A DNA stretch of 64,000 nt from Plumapathes pennacea (GCA_964036295.1 OZ038473.1:13158501-13222500), one strand, 5' to 3'. Shown: positions 24,979-36,974, numbered from the stretch's first letter. Notes: generated by a model from the sequence alone, not told the origin. Program-made: numbers and translations.

Positions 24979-24979
24979 C

Positions 24980-26026
24980 TTTATTATCCTTCAAATATTT
25001 CCTCTCGCAGCGCAAATAACGGCTGTGAAGCTGTGAAGCTTTTTAGTGCTTTCTGGAAATGCTTTTTCGACCAATATTGATGTCCTCCTCAGTAGTCGTC
25101 TTGTAATGATTTTTGTGATTAAATGTATAAAACTGTGTTCGGATATTGTCAATAAACAGCGTTAGTTCGCCAGGCGGGGGTTATATTCGGTCACGTGTCA
25201 CGATTCTACCAATCACGCGCGGGAGGAAATATTTGATGGGTCATAATTAAAGTTATTGAAAACCCATTATAAATTTGTTAGAGGCGCAAATGTTCTCGTT
25301 ATAAAACGGTCGATTCAGTTGTGTTAAAAGGTTTCTTAGGAGCTTCAAAAGGACAATACCCAGGAAGTATGAGTGACGAACAACAGCCTCTTATTTTCGC
25401 TAACATTTACAACAATAAGACAACTATTAGTAGTGCCTAAATCATATGCATTAGTCTAAAATAGAACTGTTTTTTTTTTCGTAATTGTAAAGGTCGGACA
25501 GCCGGGATTGAAGCTAAATATTCAAAAAACACAATACGAAACTTCTCCGAACACAGCCGACGAAAGTCGAGTGCAATGCGGAGCAGTGCGGAAAATGGCC
25601 TTGGACGCATCCAATCAGTAATTTGACAAACCATACATTACAGTAGGAATTTTCTGAATAATGAATGCCTTTCAAATCCGCTGTTTTCAGCTGCCTGGCG
25701 ATGTTTTAATATAATTAATTTTTATAATTAATTTTTCGAAGGTGGTATTGTACTGTCTTCTACTTACATCTGCATCTTCGAAGGGGTGTTCTTTTTTCTT
25801 GGGCAACCAATAAGAACTCACTTAGCGATTATTTGTACTGATGCCAATCGTGGGAGTTTTGGCTGTGACCACGTAAGGAAGTGATAACTTTTCACAACAC
25901 TCCACGCCTCTCTTCAGTTAGTCATTGCGTATCTTGCGGTGCTAGCAGTGAAAATTTACCATAGGCCTGTGGTCAGCCACTTATAACCGTGCCGTCTCGG
26001 AACTATTTTTGCACAATAGTTTAAAG
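24980..26026. other. Intergenic, upstream of GPCR 1
   Basis: No exon recognised. Two copies of taattaattttta.aatta occur near 25710-25735. Promoter elements of the receptor presumably lie here but were not identified. Confidence 0.4.
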
Positions 26027-27064
26027 ATGGCACAATTGGAGTCGGTCACTTTCCTTGAGACTGTCTTCGTAACGTCGTTCTGCGGCCTGCTTAACGTGGC
26101 CGCACTTGCAGGAAATGTGTTGGTTTGCTTGGCGATCTATCGCAAACGAAAACTCCGCACTACCACCAACTTGTACATCACAGCGTTGTCGCTTCTGGGC
26201 ATTCTCTTTGCTTGTTTTGTGGGTCCAACTATACTCGTTACATACATCACCGGACGATGGGTATTCGGGTCAATCTACTGCGGTATTCAGGTCTTTCTGA
26301 TACATTACCTGGAGTTTGCCATGCTCCACACAATTGCCCTTACAGCCTTCAACAGATATTGTCGAATAGTGCGGCCAACACTGTATAAAACACTCTTCCA
26401 GAAAAAGAAACGTTCCGCTCTAATTCTGGGGTCAGTTCTGCTGTTTCAAGCTGTATTTTTTGGCGTATTTTCGTTACCGGTTGTTTCCCAGTACAGGTTC
26501 AGTTATAAACGTGCTAGCTGCTCCGTAAGATATCACTCAAGCCTGACTGATAAGGTGTACGTGGTCCTAAAAGTCTCTCTGTACTTTTTCCTCACCTGCA
26601 TCATCGTCTTGTTTTGCTACTTCAAAGTTTTCCGCGCCATCCGAGATCACCAGTCGAACTTGTTGCAAACTCAACACAAGAGAACGGTCGACGCGGCCGC
26701 AGTCCACAACAGAGCCTTGCAAGTTAACGTCAGAGAAATTCATGTTACAAAAACTCTTCTGGCCGTTGTACTTGTGTTTCTACTTTGTTGGATTCCAGAG
26801 TATATCATCTCGATCTTCCTGCGCATCAGCCCGGATACCCTTCCACCAGCTGCCAAGCGGTCGTTGCTGCTCGTGCCGTTTATTTGCTGTGCTTCCAACC
26901 CTATTGTTTATGCCGCAATGAATCGAGACTTTCTCGTTGAATTTCGGGGCATTATGTTTTGTAAATGGCGGACAACGCGTGTCGCACACGAGCAAGTTAA
27001 CTTTGAAGACTTAGAGAAACGAAGTAATGTAGGTTTAGAGATGCAGCCTGTAAATATCTCGTAA
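26027..27064 (+). CDS. Class A (rhodopsin-like) GPCR with NRY motif, intronless
   Basis: A single-exon frame of 345 residues beginning at the first ATG (context AAAGATGG). Seven hydrophobic segments are apparent. Hallmarks: TM1 GN (N30), TM3 N109-R110-Y111 in place of DRY, paired cysteines C85 and C165 for the extracellular disulfide, TM6 CWIP (254-257) and TM7 NPIVY (291-295). The TM2 sodium-site aspartate is replaced (ITALSLLGILFAC has no D). The lysine used for retinal binding in opsins is absent from TM7, so this is not an opsin. The NRY pattern recalls melatonin-type and other lineage-expanded cnidarian amine-like receptors. The ligand is unknown. Signalling at the plasma membrane through G proteins is expected from the family. 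A possible ATTAAA polyadenylation signal lies 20 bases past the stop. Confidence 0.92.
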   Translation: MAQLESVTFLETVFVTSFCGLLNVAALAGNVLVCLAIYRKRKLRTTTNLYITALSLLGILFACFVGPTILVTYITGRWVFGSIYCGIQVFLIHYLEFAMLHTIALTAFNRYCRIVRPTLYKTLFQKKKRSALILGSVLLFQAVFFGVFSLPVVSQYRFSYKRASCSVRYHSSLTDKVYVVLKVSLYFFLTCIIVLFCYFKVFRAIRDHQSNLLQTQHKRTVDAAAVHNRALQVNVREIHVTKTLLAVVLVFLLCWIPEYIISIFLRISPDTLPPAAKRSLLLVPFICCASNPIVYAAMNRDFLVEFRGIMFCKWRTTRVAHEQVNFEDLEKRSNVGLEMQPVNIS

Positions 27065-27196
27065 CACACACACTAGGTAATGCTATTAAAGTATAAAGCT
27101 AGAGATGTGTTGCGCCATCGGGACTTTGGACGAAGTATAAGAAAGAACATTTAATGTTAGCTCTGCCGACTGCACCAAGCATCGCTATCAAGGGGA

Positions 27197-27338
27197 ATAC
27201 AGTTGAACCTCGCTATCTCAAACTCTCAAGAGAAGCGAGAAACAGTTCGAGATAGCGGGGAGATCGAGATAACGAGGTTCTATCAAGGCACGAAGGGAAA
27301 TTGGATTTTGTTTGAGATAGCGGGGTTCTACTGTAGAT
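27197..27338. repeat. Tigger/pogo-like MITE with TA target site
   Basis: The left end TA-CAGTTGAACCTCGCTATCTC and right end GAGATAGCGGGGTTCTACTG-TA are inverted copies, and the inner gagatagcgggga repeats. CAGTTGAACC-type termini with TA duplication are characteristic of pogo/Tigger-derived non-autonomous elements. Confidence 0.75.
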
Positions 27339-28619
27339 CAGTGTTTTCATAATAATCTCTAAAAGACGACGAGTCCTTTGGCTGAAAATAAACTTCATCA
27401 TATATGACGCTTAAATTCCCTCAACAAACGCGCTTTCTATCAGGGTGTATTCGATTTGGCTGTATATTGATTCAATTTGACGAAGTTACCGAATCCTTGA
27501 TCAACTGTTGTCGACTTATTATACCAAATATCTGCCTTCTTTTTTTATTTTGCTTGTCAAACTTCATCTTTGGTGAAACATGGCTGTATTCGTAGACTGT
27601 ATTTTGGGCCATCTGCTTGTGCCCAAGACAAGTGACAAATTTCCTTCTGATCCGTGACAAGTTGTTTCCTTCTCATTACTTGCCTTGTATCTTCTGAAAT
27701 AAACACTGAGAAGAATCAGTTATACAAATACACGGTATGTTTTTCTCCTCCCATTAGTAACCAAGGCTAGCTTACAGCTTCTGTATGTACACTATGTATA
27801 TATATATATATATATTCTCATGCACATAACATGTCTTACATGATGATACTTCCGAAGCGAGGGACATAACTGAAGTTCGCTCAGACACCACAATCATCAT
27901 CATCATCTTCTTCTTCTCTTGTTTCGTCTCGCAAATGCCGCTTTTACACGCAATCTCTGTATAAATTTGTAAACGTAGCACCCTTTTGATAAGGGTATGC
28001 CTCCATTTAATTCCAACCGGTATCTCTTGGCTGCCGTTGTAGTCTTCTTAGGAATTAAAAACGCCAAAACAATGCTATAAGAAAAACCTGGCAGGACGGA
28101 CTGTAGTTGTTTGCACAATGAGTTTTATGTAACTAAGTTGCGCGTCCGGTTTTGTATTTGTACAGATAAACTAATCACTTCACGCAGCAAGAGCTCTCAT
28201 CTTTTTTTGATTCTGAAAAATCGAGAGAGGTCCGTGCCGTCTCAAGTCGCGGCTCTTATCGATCGTTCTCTGCGGGTTGCTGTTTGCTGACAAAGTAAGT
28301 TTCGTGTGGCAGTCGCAGTTCACAGTTCACAGTTAAGAAGTGAAGATCGTCGTTCGGATTTAAAAGTTGGTGAGAATTGAAATGACTGATCGCGTGGACA
28401 TTCTAACCACAGTTGTTGTCAGTTCTTTTGTGTGTGTGATACAAAAAGACTGCAACTCGGACGCTTTTTTGTGTGTAATTTCTTTATTTCTATTAAGATT
28501 TTACCTTTGTCTCGATGCTAATACATCAGAATACATGAGTTTTCTATGCGCCAATTGGTGCTCTAAGCCGGCCCAGCTGCTCTCTACAGCCTTTGTCTTT
28601 ATTTAAACAACATACAGTG
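27339..28619. other. Intergenic; small AT microsatellite
   Basis: A (ta)n run lies at about 27796-27815. On the minus strand an AATAAA at 28598-28603 is a good candidate polyadenylation signal for the protease gene, about 160 bases past its stop codon. No further gene seen. Confidence 0.45.
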
Positions 28620-28621
28620 CT

Positions 28622-28702
28622 CCTCACATGCGCCGAACCTAATGCAAATAAGCTCAAACGTTTTGCTCATTTTCATTAGGTTCGACGCATGTGAAGAGCG
28701 GC
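28622..28702. repeat. Short hairpin element
   Basis: cctcacatgcgccgaacctaatg is mirrored by cattaggttcgacgcatgtgaagag around a roughly 30-base centre. It lies in the presumed 3' untranslated or flanking region of the protease gene. Confidence 0.6.
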
Positions 28703-28760
28703 GTCTGAACCGGGCCTTAGTGAATTTACTTTACTCGACTTTAACTACAAGGAAGTCAGT

Positions 28761-31700
28761 CTATTCCTCGATGTTTTTCTCTATCCAGTCGCGGAAAACG
28801 CTAAGGCGGGCAAACACGCTGTAAGTTTTCCCTGCGTTACAATTCTGGTTACCCCAGCTTACTACGCCTTCCTGTACGAACTGACCCGCGGTGTTCTTGC
28901 ACACAAGAGGTCCCCCACTGTCTCCGAAACAGCCGCTTATGTTGTTCTTCCCGCCCTCTCCTGCGCACAGCATGTCGGACGTGATTGTGACGTCTACCAT
29001 ATCTGTCGATGCGAGTTTCGCTTGACACACGGAGGAAGAGACGATTGGCATTGGTGCGTTCTGTAAGGTGATCACGGATTCTCCGGGTACAGACATCATA
29101 CCCCAACCTTGGGAAAAAAATTTTACATAAATTGCATCTCTAAAAAAATGTCTACATTATGCACTCTGCTCAATAGCATAATCAGCACTACTATTAGAAG
29201 ACTTAGAACGGTGTACTTATTGAGAGCTTTCATAGTAGCCTTTAGGCTTCATTTGACAATTCAGCTGTTGCTGAAGTTGGGGAACACAACACTACTTTTA
29301 GAAGTACTCATTGAGAGCTTTCAAGTGGTCACACTTTTAGGTTTTATTTGACAGTTTAGGAGCTAAAAGTTTTTAGTTCACCGCCTCGGGCAGTCAAATA
29401 CCTAGCAGCTAAAGAGTTCCGTTTTTCCCACTCAAAGGCGGATGCTCAATTTACAATATATATTGATGCCTCGAAAAACAAAACATTTGAAGAACCTTCG
29501 GCTTCATTCTTAGGAGAAGAGAGTTGACTAAAAGAGAATATAAAGGTGGATCTGCTCTTACCAGAAATGTAGCACTTTGTTCTCGGACGCACTTTCTCGC
29601 TGGAGCTTGGCAAACAGATGGTGTTCACAAAATCGTTGATCTTGGCGGCTCGTGATAGATGTATCAAGGCCACGTCGCCGGTGATGAGATCCGGGTTATA
29701 CTCCGAGTTCACGATTATCTTCTTCACACGGAACTTCTGTTCCGAACCTTCGCGCTTCTCTCGGTTGACGTCTCCGAGCGTCACCCGATACTTCTCCGGA
29801 TCTTTGTTGAGTATGCAGTGAGCAGCGGTCAGCACCCACTCAGGCGTGATAAGCGAACCGCCGCAAGTGAAGCCCACGTCACGAATGTGTAGCCAGGCCT
29901 GCCAAGGGTACTCACCCAGTACCGCGTTTGTGCCCCCTATGACACGGTGCCCTTGTGGGTGACTGATGCCACACTGAGCTGTAAGGATGAGACAAGAGAA
30001 TAAGAATTTCACTGACCCTTTCTCCGCTCTCTCTCCGCTCATTCTCGCTTTAGTAATACCTGCTTTAATTAAGGTCATAGAAGTAGATTTCATGTCAACT
30101 CTTGACTCACCACATCTTCTGCCAGAAGTTTAGCGCTCCGTATGTTATGGTCGTTGTTAGTGGATGTGCGTCTTTACTGATTACATTATCTGTCCTGTAT
30201 TTTCTACTTTTATCTCTTTCCTGTGGTGCCCTCGGCATCTTGTCGCTACTCTTTTGTCTTGAGTGAATATTTTATATATTTACTCACGCAAGTTGATCCC
30301 ATCTTCAGCTTTACTAGCAGCCGAGTCGACCGCGTCTGCGCCGTCTTGATTGTCTTCACCTGTGTTCAAGTTTAGATTGATCTTAGCTTGCCTCGGGCAA
30401 CTTTAAATACTAAATTTTGTGAGGACCTGATAATTCAGGATACTGCGGGTTATAATCAAACATGGAAATCATAACAAAGGACATAATGTATGTCTGAGGT
30501 ATTAGACTCTGTTGGGCATTAATTTTCTCGCCAACATCAACTTATATGGCATGGGAGATAAATAGGGGATCAATGACTTCATGTAACCTTAAACATTGAT
30601 GTCCCAGTCAGTTAAAGCAGAATTTCTTTGAGCGAGAGTGACGTTTTTCGTTACCTTGCTGCTCTGCATCTACCTCCACTTTTGGTTCCTGTGGAGCAAC
30701 CTCGCCTGCAAGAAGAGAAAGGAAAATGAGAAAGCTGTTGACGTCTTAACATGGCCGAATTCTCCTGGAGTCCTCTTTTGAAGGGGATTTTCTTGTTTTA
30801 ATGGCGCGGCTTTGTTTTTAGAACGACAAAAGACAATTTGGATAGCAAGACAAAAAAGTCACAAATCATTTGGCAATGTAGACTGACATAGATAAAATGG
30901 CCAAAACTAATATGTATTTATAGATAACTCCGGCAAACGGTTAAAATTCCGAGTGCAAGTCTGTTTCTAGATGTTTTTTTTAACGTGTCCACTTGGTGAG
31001 TAAGATTTTAGTTTAACCCTTTCACTCCCAAGAGTGATCAACTTCAATTTTCTCTTTTCAGTCTCTCGCCGGAGATATATCATACAGTATGGAGAATTTG
31101 GCTTTCGATAGCTTGCTCAGATGACAGCTGATTGAACTATTAATTCTCATTACATGACTCATACAGTTTCCTGTCGAATGGTTGGGGGAATCTGCATTAT
31201 GAACCTTGGAGTGAAAGGATTAAACGGACGATGCTTACCGCAAAGCCCACATGTCAGTTGGCACAATTTTGCAGTTTCTTCATTTTCACATTTTCCTTCG
31301 AGCTTCCACACATTACAGCGCGCGTTCCAAACATGATCACCGCAGTTTCCTAGAGGAAACGTGGCCCAGTTTAAAAGATAAAAGCGAAAATGGATAGGGA
31401 AAAGGAACGGTCAGTATTTTTTGCAAACGAAAGTTTAATTTGAAGTGGAGATGTACTAAGATACTGCAGGCTAGAAAGTCAGAGAGAGAAGGATTATGTC
31501 CATACGACGCAGCCACTCGAGAATGTAGCAGGGAACAGAGACGTGCAATAAGTGCCAGTGCATATTTCCTCTTCAAAAGTAGTTTAGTGATGATTGATTG
31601 TTCTTCAACTTATTTGAAAGCGCGTTTTTAAATGTCCTTTTGTCCGCCTGTAAACTGATGTCAGTGTGTTTTAATGATATATATAACGCCCTTTATCATC

Positions 31701-32435
31701 CTGGCTAGTTATCGACTTTAATAGACCTCAAGGAACGTAAGACTTGCGAACGAAAAGGTCCACATAATCAGAGTCTATCTTGTCGATGTGGTTTATGCTT
31801 TTAGCACGCCGAAGTTGTTTCTCATGGATTAATCGAAAGCCAATTTAGCGCCACATTGACCGGCCGAAGACGCCACTGAAGCACCTGTCGAAGTGCACAA
31901 CAAAGACATACATTGAGCTTCTTGAACCAAACCGCGGCCATCGGTTCACAGACAGTGCTGTATGATTATTTGTATCCGGATTTTTTTTTCTCTTGCAAAC
32001 GCAATGGTGTGGATAAATTAGTGCGCATCGAGGTACGAAAGGGCGCGTTCGAAGGAACAACTTAGGAAACCCATTAAAATTGACACCGGTGGGTCTAGAA
32101 TTCATTATGATTAAAATATCTCGGGAGGGCCATCGCCTAAGTCTGTAGCGTGATAGCTCAGACATCTTAGGAAGAATCGGTAAACAAATGTTTGAATCAA
32201 ATATTTGAACCAATAAATTTGAAATTCAGTTGGGTGTAAACCGAAGCCCGCACGCCATTTCCCAATTATCGTCCTTTGTTGTTTTCCGTATTCTAGTTTT
32301 ACACTTTCTTTCTCAAGATGCTACGATATAGCCAAGAAATCGTTAGGACACGTTACCTCTTTTCTCTATTTCAAAGCTCCGTGCATTTGAACTCAAAGGT
32401 AGAAGAAACAGAACCACCAAAAATGCGACTTCCAT
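28761..32435 (-). CDS. Secreted ShKT-domain plus chymotrypsin-like serine protease (S1)
   Basis: Six exons (32435-32357, 31349-31239, 30705-30655, 30359-30288, 29978-29562, 29107-28761) join in frame into 358 residues; every intron is phase 1. Residues 1-18 form a signal peptide (MEVAFLVVLFLLPLSSNA). Residues 29-63 are a ShKT module with six cysteines (29, 38, 47, 56, 60, 63), encoded by its own exon. An acidic linker (64-104) follows, then the zymogen cleavage site R116-VIGG and an S1 domain with H158 (LTAAHC), D206 (GDVALI) and S307 (GDSGGP). Cys107 before the cleavage site fits the propeptide disulfide of chymotrypsinogen. The S1 pocket base is Ser301 (position 189), favouring chymotrypsin- or elastase-like over trypsin-like cleavage; position 226 appears to be Ser, not Gly. 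ShKT-protease fusions are known in cnidarians. Digestive, immune or venom-related use cannot be told apart here. Confidence 0.9.
29140..29345. repeat. Direct repeat inside protease intron 5
   Basis: actcattgagagctttca followed by ttaggttttatttgacagtt occurs twice in about 100-base register (near 29215-29265 and 29308-29355). Related sequence appears inverted at 46120-46200 and direct at 49570-49630, so it is a dispersed repeat family of unknown type. Confidence 0.5.
31013..31223. repeat. Complete TTAA-type MITE in protease intron 2
   Basis: TTAACCCTTTCACTCCCAAGAG at the left and CTTGGAGTGAAAGGATTAA at the right are imperfect terminal inverted repeats bounded by TTAA. The interior has the family signature aacttcaattttctc, agtctctcgcc.gagatatatca and cagctgattgaactat. 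Its right edge lies only 15 bases from the exon 2 donor (31238) of the minus-strand protease gene. Confidence 0.75.
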
Positions 32436-34029
32436 CTTCAGTTCTCAGTTAGAGGACTCGCTACTCAGTCAAACACCCTTGGTGTTTTGCATGTGTGACA
32501 GAGTGACAGATGATCAATCTACATATTTAATAGAGACTCAGTTTATCATTTATCCTACATCAGTGAGCAAACCTTGCGCATTATAGCACGTATTAATTCA
32601 AAGTTACATACATTCTTAAGAAGCTATTAATATAAAGATCATCTGATGTGTAACTGGTAAAAGATTCACAGAATCGTGTCTTTTTGTGTGCCGATGTTTT
32701 GGTCAATAGTTCACTAGATAACATCAAAGGCCATCTGGAACATGTGGGAGGGGATTTCCTTAACATAAATTTAAACAACCATACGGATATTAATTGAGCC
32801 ATGAGTCTTGACAGATCAGATAAAAAAGAGAGTCTCCTTACAGCGTCCTCCAGAATTGTGGGGAAGATGATATTAATCGCACTAAAATTATTGCTTAGCC
32901 AATGTTCTCGTTTTTCCGAGTTGCAAATTCTAGTCGAGAAGCATGTGTTTAATGGACCCAGTTCAGTAAAGTCCTAAACCCATCACATTGTTATATTAAT
33001 TGATCAGATGCGAGATATTATACATAACAAATAGCGTAAACGTATTTTAGATAGATGTTTTTGGCTACCGAATTACCTTTTCACAAGCATATTTTATTTT
33101 GGATAAGTCGTTGAATTTGTAAACTAACTTCGAGTCCGTCGATTTAAACCACCAAACTAATTCGTGACCGTTTAATTATACTTCAATGAGATGCACCTGC
33201 ATCATAAAATTTAAACCGGCTCATGATATTTTGATAGATGAATGCATATTTGAAACATATATCCTTCTGAAGAAATAACAACATTGAGATCAGCACAAAA
33301 TGACTTGCTCCTCTTTGAAAAATTGTTCTATCTGTGTTTCGATGTCACCAACTTCAGCTTCGTTCGGGCTTCATCTGCCAGCTCAGGTAAAACCGCGGCA
33401 CAACCGGCAGGGAGCATATAAATTGTTTTTATTTGAAAAGAAGTGTTTTAAATAGTGTACAAAGAGTTTAGACAAACTGGCTACTTGATTAATCTGAACA
33501 GACGGACGGCTGTCATGGTGGTAGGCAGACAAAGAAGGCAGATAAGCAGACACCGCTGAGGGAGGGGGAGGGGGAGGGGGGGGGGGGGGGCGGACTCCCA
33601 CATAAAAAGGACTCCTAAGAGGTGCGACGAGCATCCCCGTCCCTTTTTGTATGGGAGTCCCCCCCCCACCCCTCCCCCCTGCCCCCTCCCCCCAGATAGA
33701 CAAGAACAGAAAGATAACAGACGTGGAGAGATACCTTGGTCGCTTCTTTGCAGGATTCTTGCTGTAATATTATCGAACAAACCTCCACACCAGAACAAGA
33801 AAAACAATCAAATGTAAGGCAGGATTGAAGGGTTTTTGGTAGCTTTGCTGGTTCAAAACATACAGCAGTTAAAACCCTGTTATAGAGAGCCAATGCATAT
33901 CATACAACATAGTATCCAGTGCTCAGTCCTCCGTGGCCCTCAGCCGACCGAGGTCTATGAAGAACACTGGGAACTAGTGGGTTTTAACGCTTCTTGACTG
34001 TGACTATTACTGTTAACACACGCGACAAA
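32436..34029. other. Intergenic between protease and lectin genes; poly-G tract
   Basis: Divergent promoters of the minus-strand protease and plus-strand lectin must lie here. A purine tract (gggagggggagggggag plus a G-run) spans 33559-33590, and a C-rich tract at about 33660-33690 is partly complementary. Proline-rich open frames across it are artefacts of this composition. Confidence 0.5.
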
Positions 34030-36861
34030 ATGGTTTCGGTTAATAAGTGTGGTTCAATTTCTGTCATGCTGATCAGTACTCTCTTGCTTTGCCAGGTAAA
34101 ACTCTTTTAGAGCAGTCACCACAGAATTGGGCTCAAGCGACTTATCTATCTCCATTTCACTCTGTCACGTTACTTGTAGGTCTCTGTTCTAGTGTTCTGC
34201 GGTGGTGAAGCGAGTCGCTCTAAACAAGGTGAGCAAGATGAATAGAAATTTTGTCTTCATCTCGAGTTATGATAAGACGTTGATGACTACAGATTTTGCC
34301 AATGATAGTGCGCTCATGGAAAAGTGCGAAGTTTTGTTTAGAATGTAGAGACGGATTTAACTATCTAAATAAGACCCGGCTAAAGAAGCGACTGACTGAA
34401 ATTAAAAATCAATTAGTAGTCTAACATCAGTCTATTTTTATTTTTATTTTATTTTTTTGCAAGCATAAGTTTAATTTTTGATACTGAAAGGGTAAAACGT
34501 TTTGCTCGATCCTAACGAGACGCAATGCCAGGACTATACTATAAAGATATTTTACTAAAGATATTTTTAGGGACATAACAAGTGCTTATTCATGTACATG
34601 GTTGTACTGCATTAAGGCGATTCCAAATTTATCAAAGTTATCTATTTCTCGTTCTCTCGAATAGATCGTGATTTTTGAAACTGATTGGAGGCGAAGCGTC
34701 CTCAGCGTTTTATAGCGTTCTTTCCAATATTCCCTGCGAAGAGAAAACCATTAATTTGACGAATTTACCAATGCTTGCTCCAAATGGATGAAGTGTTTAC
34801 TCAAGATACAACAGACGTGAACTGAAGGACAGCAATTAAAGCTTCACGTTGACGACAAGAAACATCGATCGATTGTGAAGCTGAAAGACAGTGTTGTTGA
34901 ATGTTATAAAGAAACAAAGTGCTTGAAAATTCACAAGCATCATTAGTGCAGAATTCTCAGTTGATGATGGCTATATAAATACCAACAAAATATTTTGGTG
35001 TTGGGAACTTTTGGATAAAGATAACCTTGTAGTTGGGGTCAACACCTTAAAAAAGCTTTTTATTGCATTCTGAATATTTACTTTAAAGGGCAATACAAAA
35101 CTCGAGTACTGAAAAAGTGCGAAAACGCGAAGAGAAGACGAAAACGTCTTGTTTGTACAGATTGACAGACTCAGAAAACGGTGTGTGTATTCAGATGTCT
35201 GAAAGTGATCATTTATTTTGCAGAACTGAGTTCTTGCGATTTTAGTGACACACTTGCTATTCATTGTTTGTTGACTCGTTTAATCAGCTTTTTAAACAGT
35301 GTCTCTGTCTTGGCCAGTACTGTACTTGTAGGCGTGAATTGTTGATACTTTTGACGTAAATTAAATCTTTTGTGGTATAGAAATGTTGTGGGAAAGTCCT
35401 TTGGAAACAATATATGTAGGAAATATATTGGATAGTTGTAATATAGCCCATGTCCGAGATGCTTCTGAAGTTTCTAATTTCCAATTTGAAATGTGAAATC
35501 TCAAAGAAATTTCCAACTTCTAAGAATTTCCAATTTCCATATAGCTGAAATGTCAGTCGTCTCCTCAGGGCCGAGGAGACGACTGACATTTCAGGCTAAA
35601 TTCCACATGGTACATTGCTTTCAACAGAAGACAGTTTATGCGGCGTGTCGTGGCACGGCTTCCAGGATTCCTGCTACAAGGTTTACCACGAGAAAAAGAC
35701 TTGGGAAGACGCCAGAAATACTTGCACCAGTCTAAAAAGTGACTTGGTCATTATACTGTCTGCAGAAGAGCAACAGTTTGTTTATGGAACTTTCGGAGTT
35801 AAAAAATCTATCTGGATTGGACTGCGAAGGAACACGAAAGGCGTTTTTGGCTGGGTTAGTAGGCATCCCCTCGTTTATCAGAACTGGATTACTCATCCTG
35901 GCAACGATACCAACAATAAGGAGCAGTGTGGGGAGATGACGGATTACGGGCAGTACCGTGGTATGTGGAACGATCTCCCTTGTGGCGAGTTGCTGCCGTT
36001 TATCTGTGAGAGAGGTGAGTAGTGTCTGTACTTACCGGCATGCATCATACTGAGCTGCAGTTGGAAAAACGAGGACACATTGTGGCGGCAACATTGCTAG
36101 CGCGCATGTTTCCCAAATGTTGCCCCGTTTTGCCACGCGCAAAACATTTGTTGCGGACACAAATATTTGTCCTGGACACACAAGACGTTTCTGAAAAACT
36201 TCACTAGTAACACTTGTTGTGTCCGCATCGAGTGCAACAACTGTTGCCGCACGTTTTGCCACCCTGGAAACATCGAAGGACACATTGTTGTAGCCACAGT
36301 GTGTCCTCGTAGTGCCAGGCCATTCATGTATGAGGTCCACATGCCCCGCGTCTTGCAAAGTCTTGCACTAGTCCATCAGTATTGGTATCTAAAACACACA
36401 AAATCAATTACAAAAATCTGCATGAAAGTTTCCAGACATTTTCGCGCTACTTTGGAACCAACTCGTGGTCTATTTTGACCTTGTTTTGCGCATGTCCGTG
36501 GCCGCACAGCCGAAAATGTCATTTCGCGGTGTCGGTGTTACTTAACACCCATGAATCTGACGCTTTATCCTGAGTTGGACCTTTTCCCATCTTAGCTCTT
36601 ACAACGGGCCAGATATACCGCATTTTACCTCGAAAGAGACTTAGCGGCCACTGCATTCAACGCATAAGGACTTCAAGTGACGCAGAATGTCTGATGCGCT
36701 GTCAGCGCATGGACGGATGCAAGTCCGTTAACTTCCGCAAGACAGCTGCGGGCTCAGCATTCAGCCAAGGGCAGTGTGAACTGAATAACGCTTTAGCGAA
36801 GGAAACTTACGAGAGCCCTGGTACAGACAATAACTGGTCTCATTATGTTAAGATTGCTTAG
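34030..36861 (+). CDS. Secreted C-type lectin plus PAN/apple domain protein
   Basis: Four exons (34030-34095, 34180-34228, 35628-36014, 36596-36861) join without frame loss into 255 residues; intron phases are 0, 1, 1. Residues 1-30 are hydrophobic and act as a signal peptide (MLISTLLLC core) split by the first intron. Exon 3 is one complete C-type lectin fold (about 43-166) with SCYKVY, WIGL, WND and a closing PFICE. The usual EPN/QPD sugar-specificity tripeptide is not present (HPGN occupies the region), so sugar preference cannot be assigned, although WND is a calcium-site motif. Exon 4 is a C-terminal PAN/apple module with five cysteines (GHC, AEC, MRC, DGC, GQC) ending HYVKIA. An extracellular recognition role is inferred. 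Similar PAN modules occur in the genes at 50.9 and 55.8 kb. Confidence 0.88.
35545..35594. repeat. Perfect 22-bp palindromic hairpin in lectin intron 2
   Basis: The 22-base arm 35545-35566 (ctgaaatgtcagtcg...) is the exact reverse complement of 35573-35594, with loop agggcc. It sits 33 bases before the C-type lectin exon. No third copy was noticed in the window. Confidence 0.8.
36058..36321. repeat. MITE in lectin intron 3, family member 1
   Basis: It is about 70-80 percent identical by eye to 56160-56404 in the same orientation: aacgaggacacattgtgg, aaatgttgccccgtttt, tttgttgcggacaca, acgtttctgaaaaac, gttgccgcacgttttgccaccctggaaacatcgaaggaca. The ends are inverted (acgaggacacat... / ...tgtgtcctcgt). 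Confidence 0.7.
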
Positions 36862-36974
36862 CCGAGAAAAGAACGGTACTTTTTATCAGTTAGTTGTGTA
36901 AATAATGTTTTTAGCCTAACTGGTGGCATGGAAGTCTTTTTGGCTCGTATCGCTACTGGGATCAAGTGTATGCT

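Noticed and set aside
31845-32213. 122-residue minus-strand frame within protease intron 1
   Set aside because: No domain, and it lies in a region that must be spliced out of the well-supported protease gene.
33383-33893. Proline- and glycine-rich minus-strand frames
   Set aside because: They translate the G/C homopolymer tracts; composition explains them fully.
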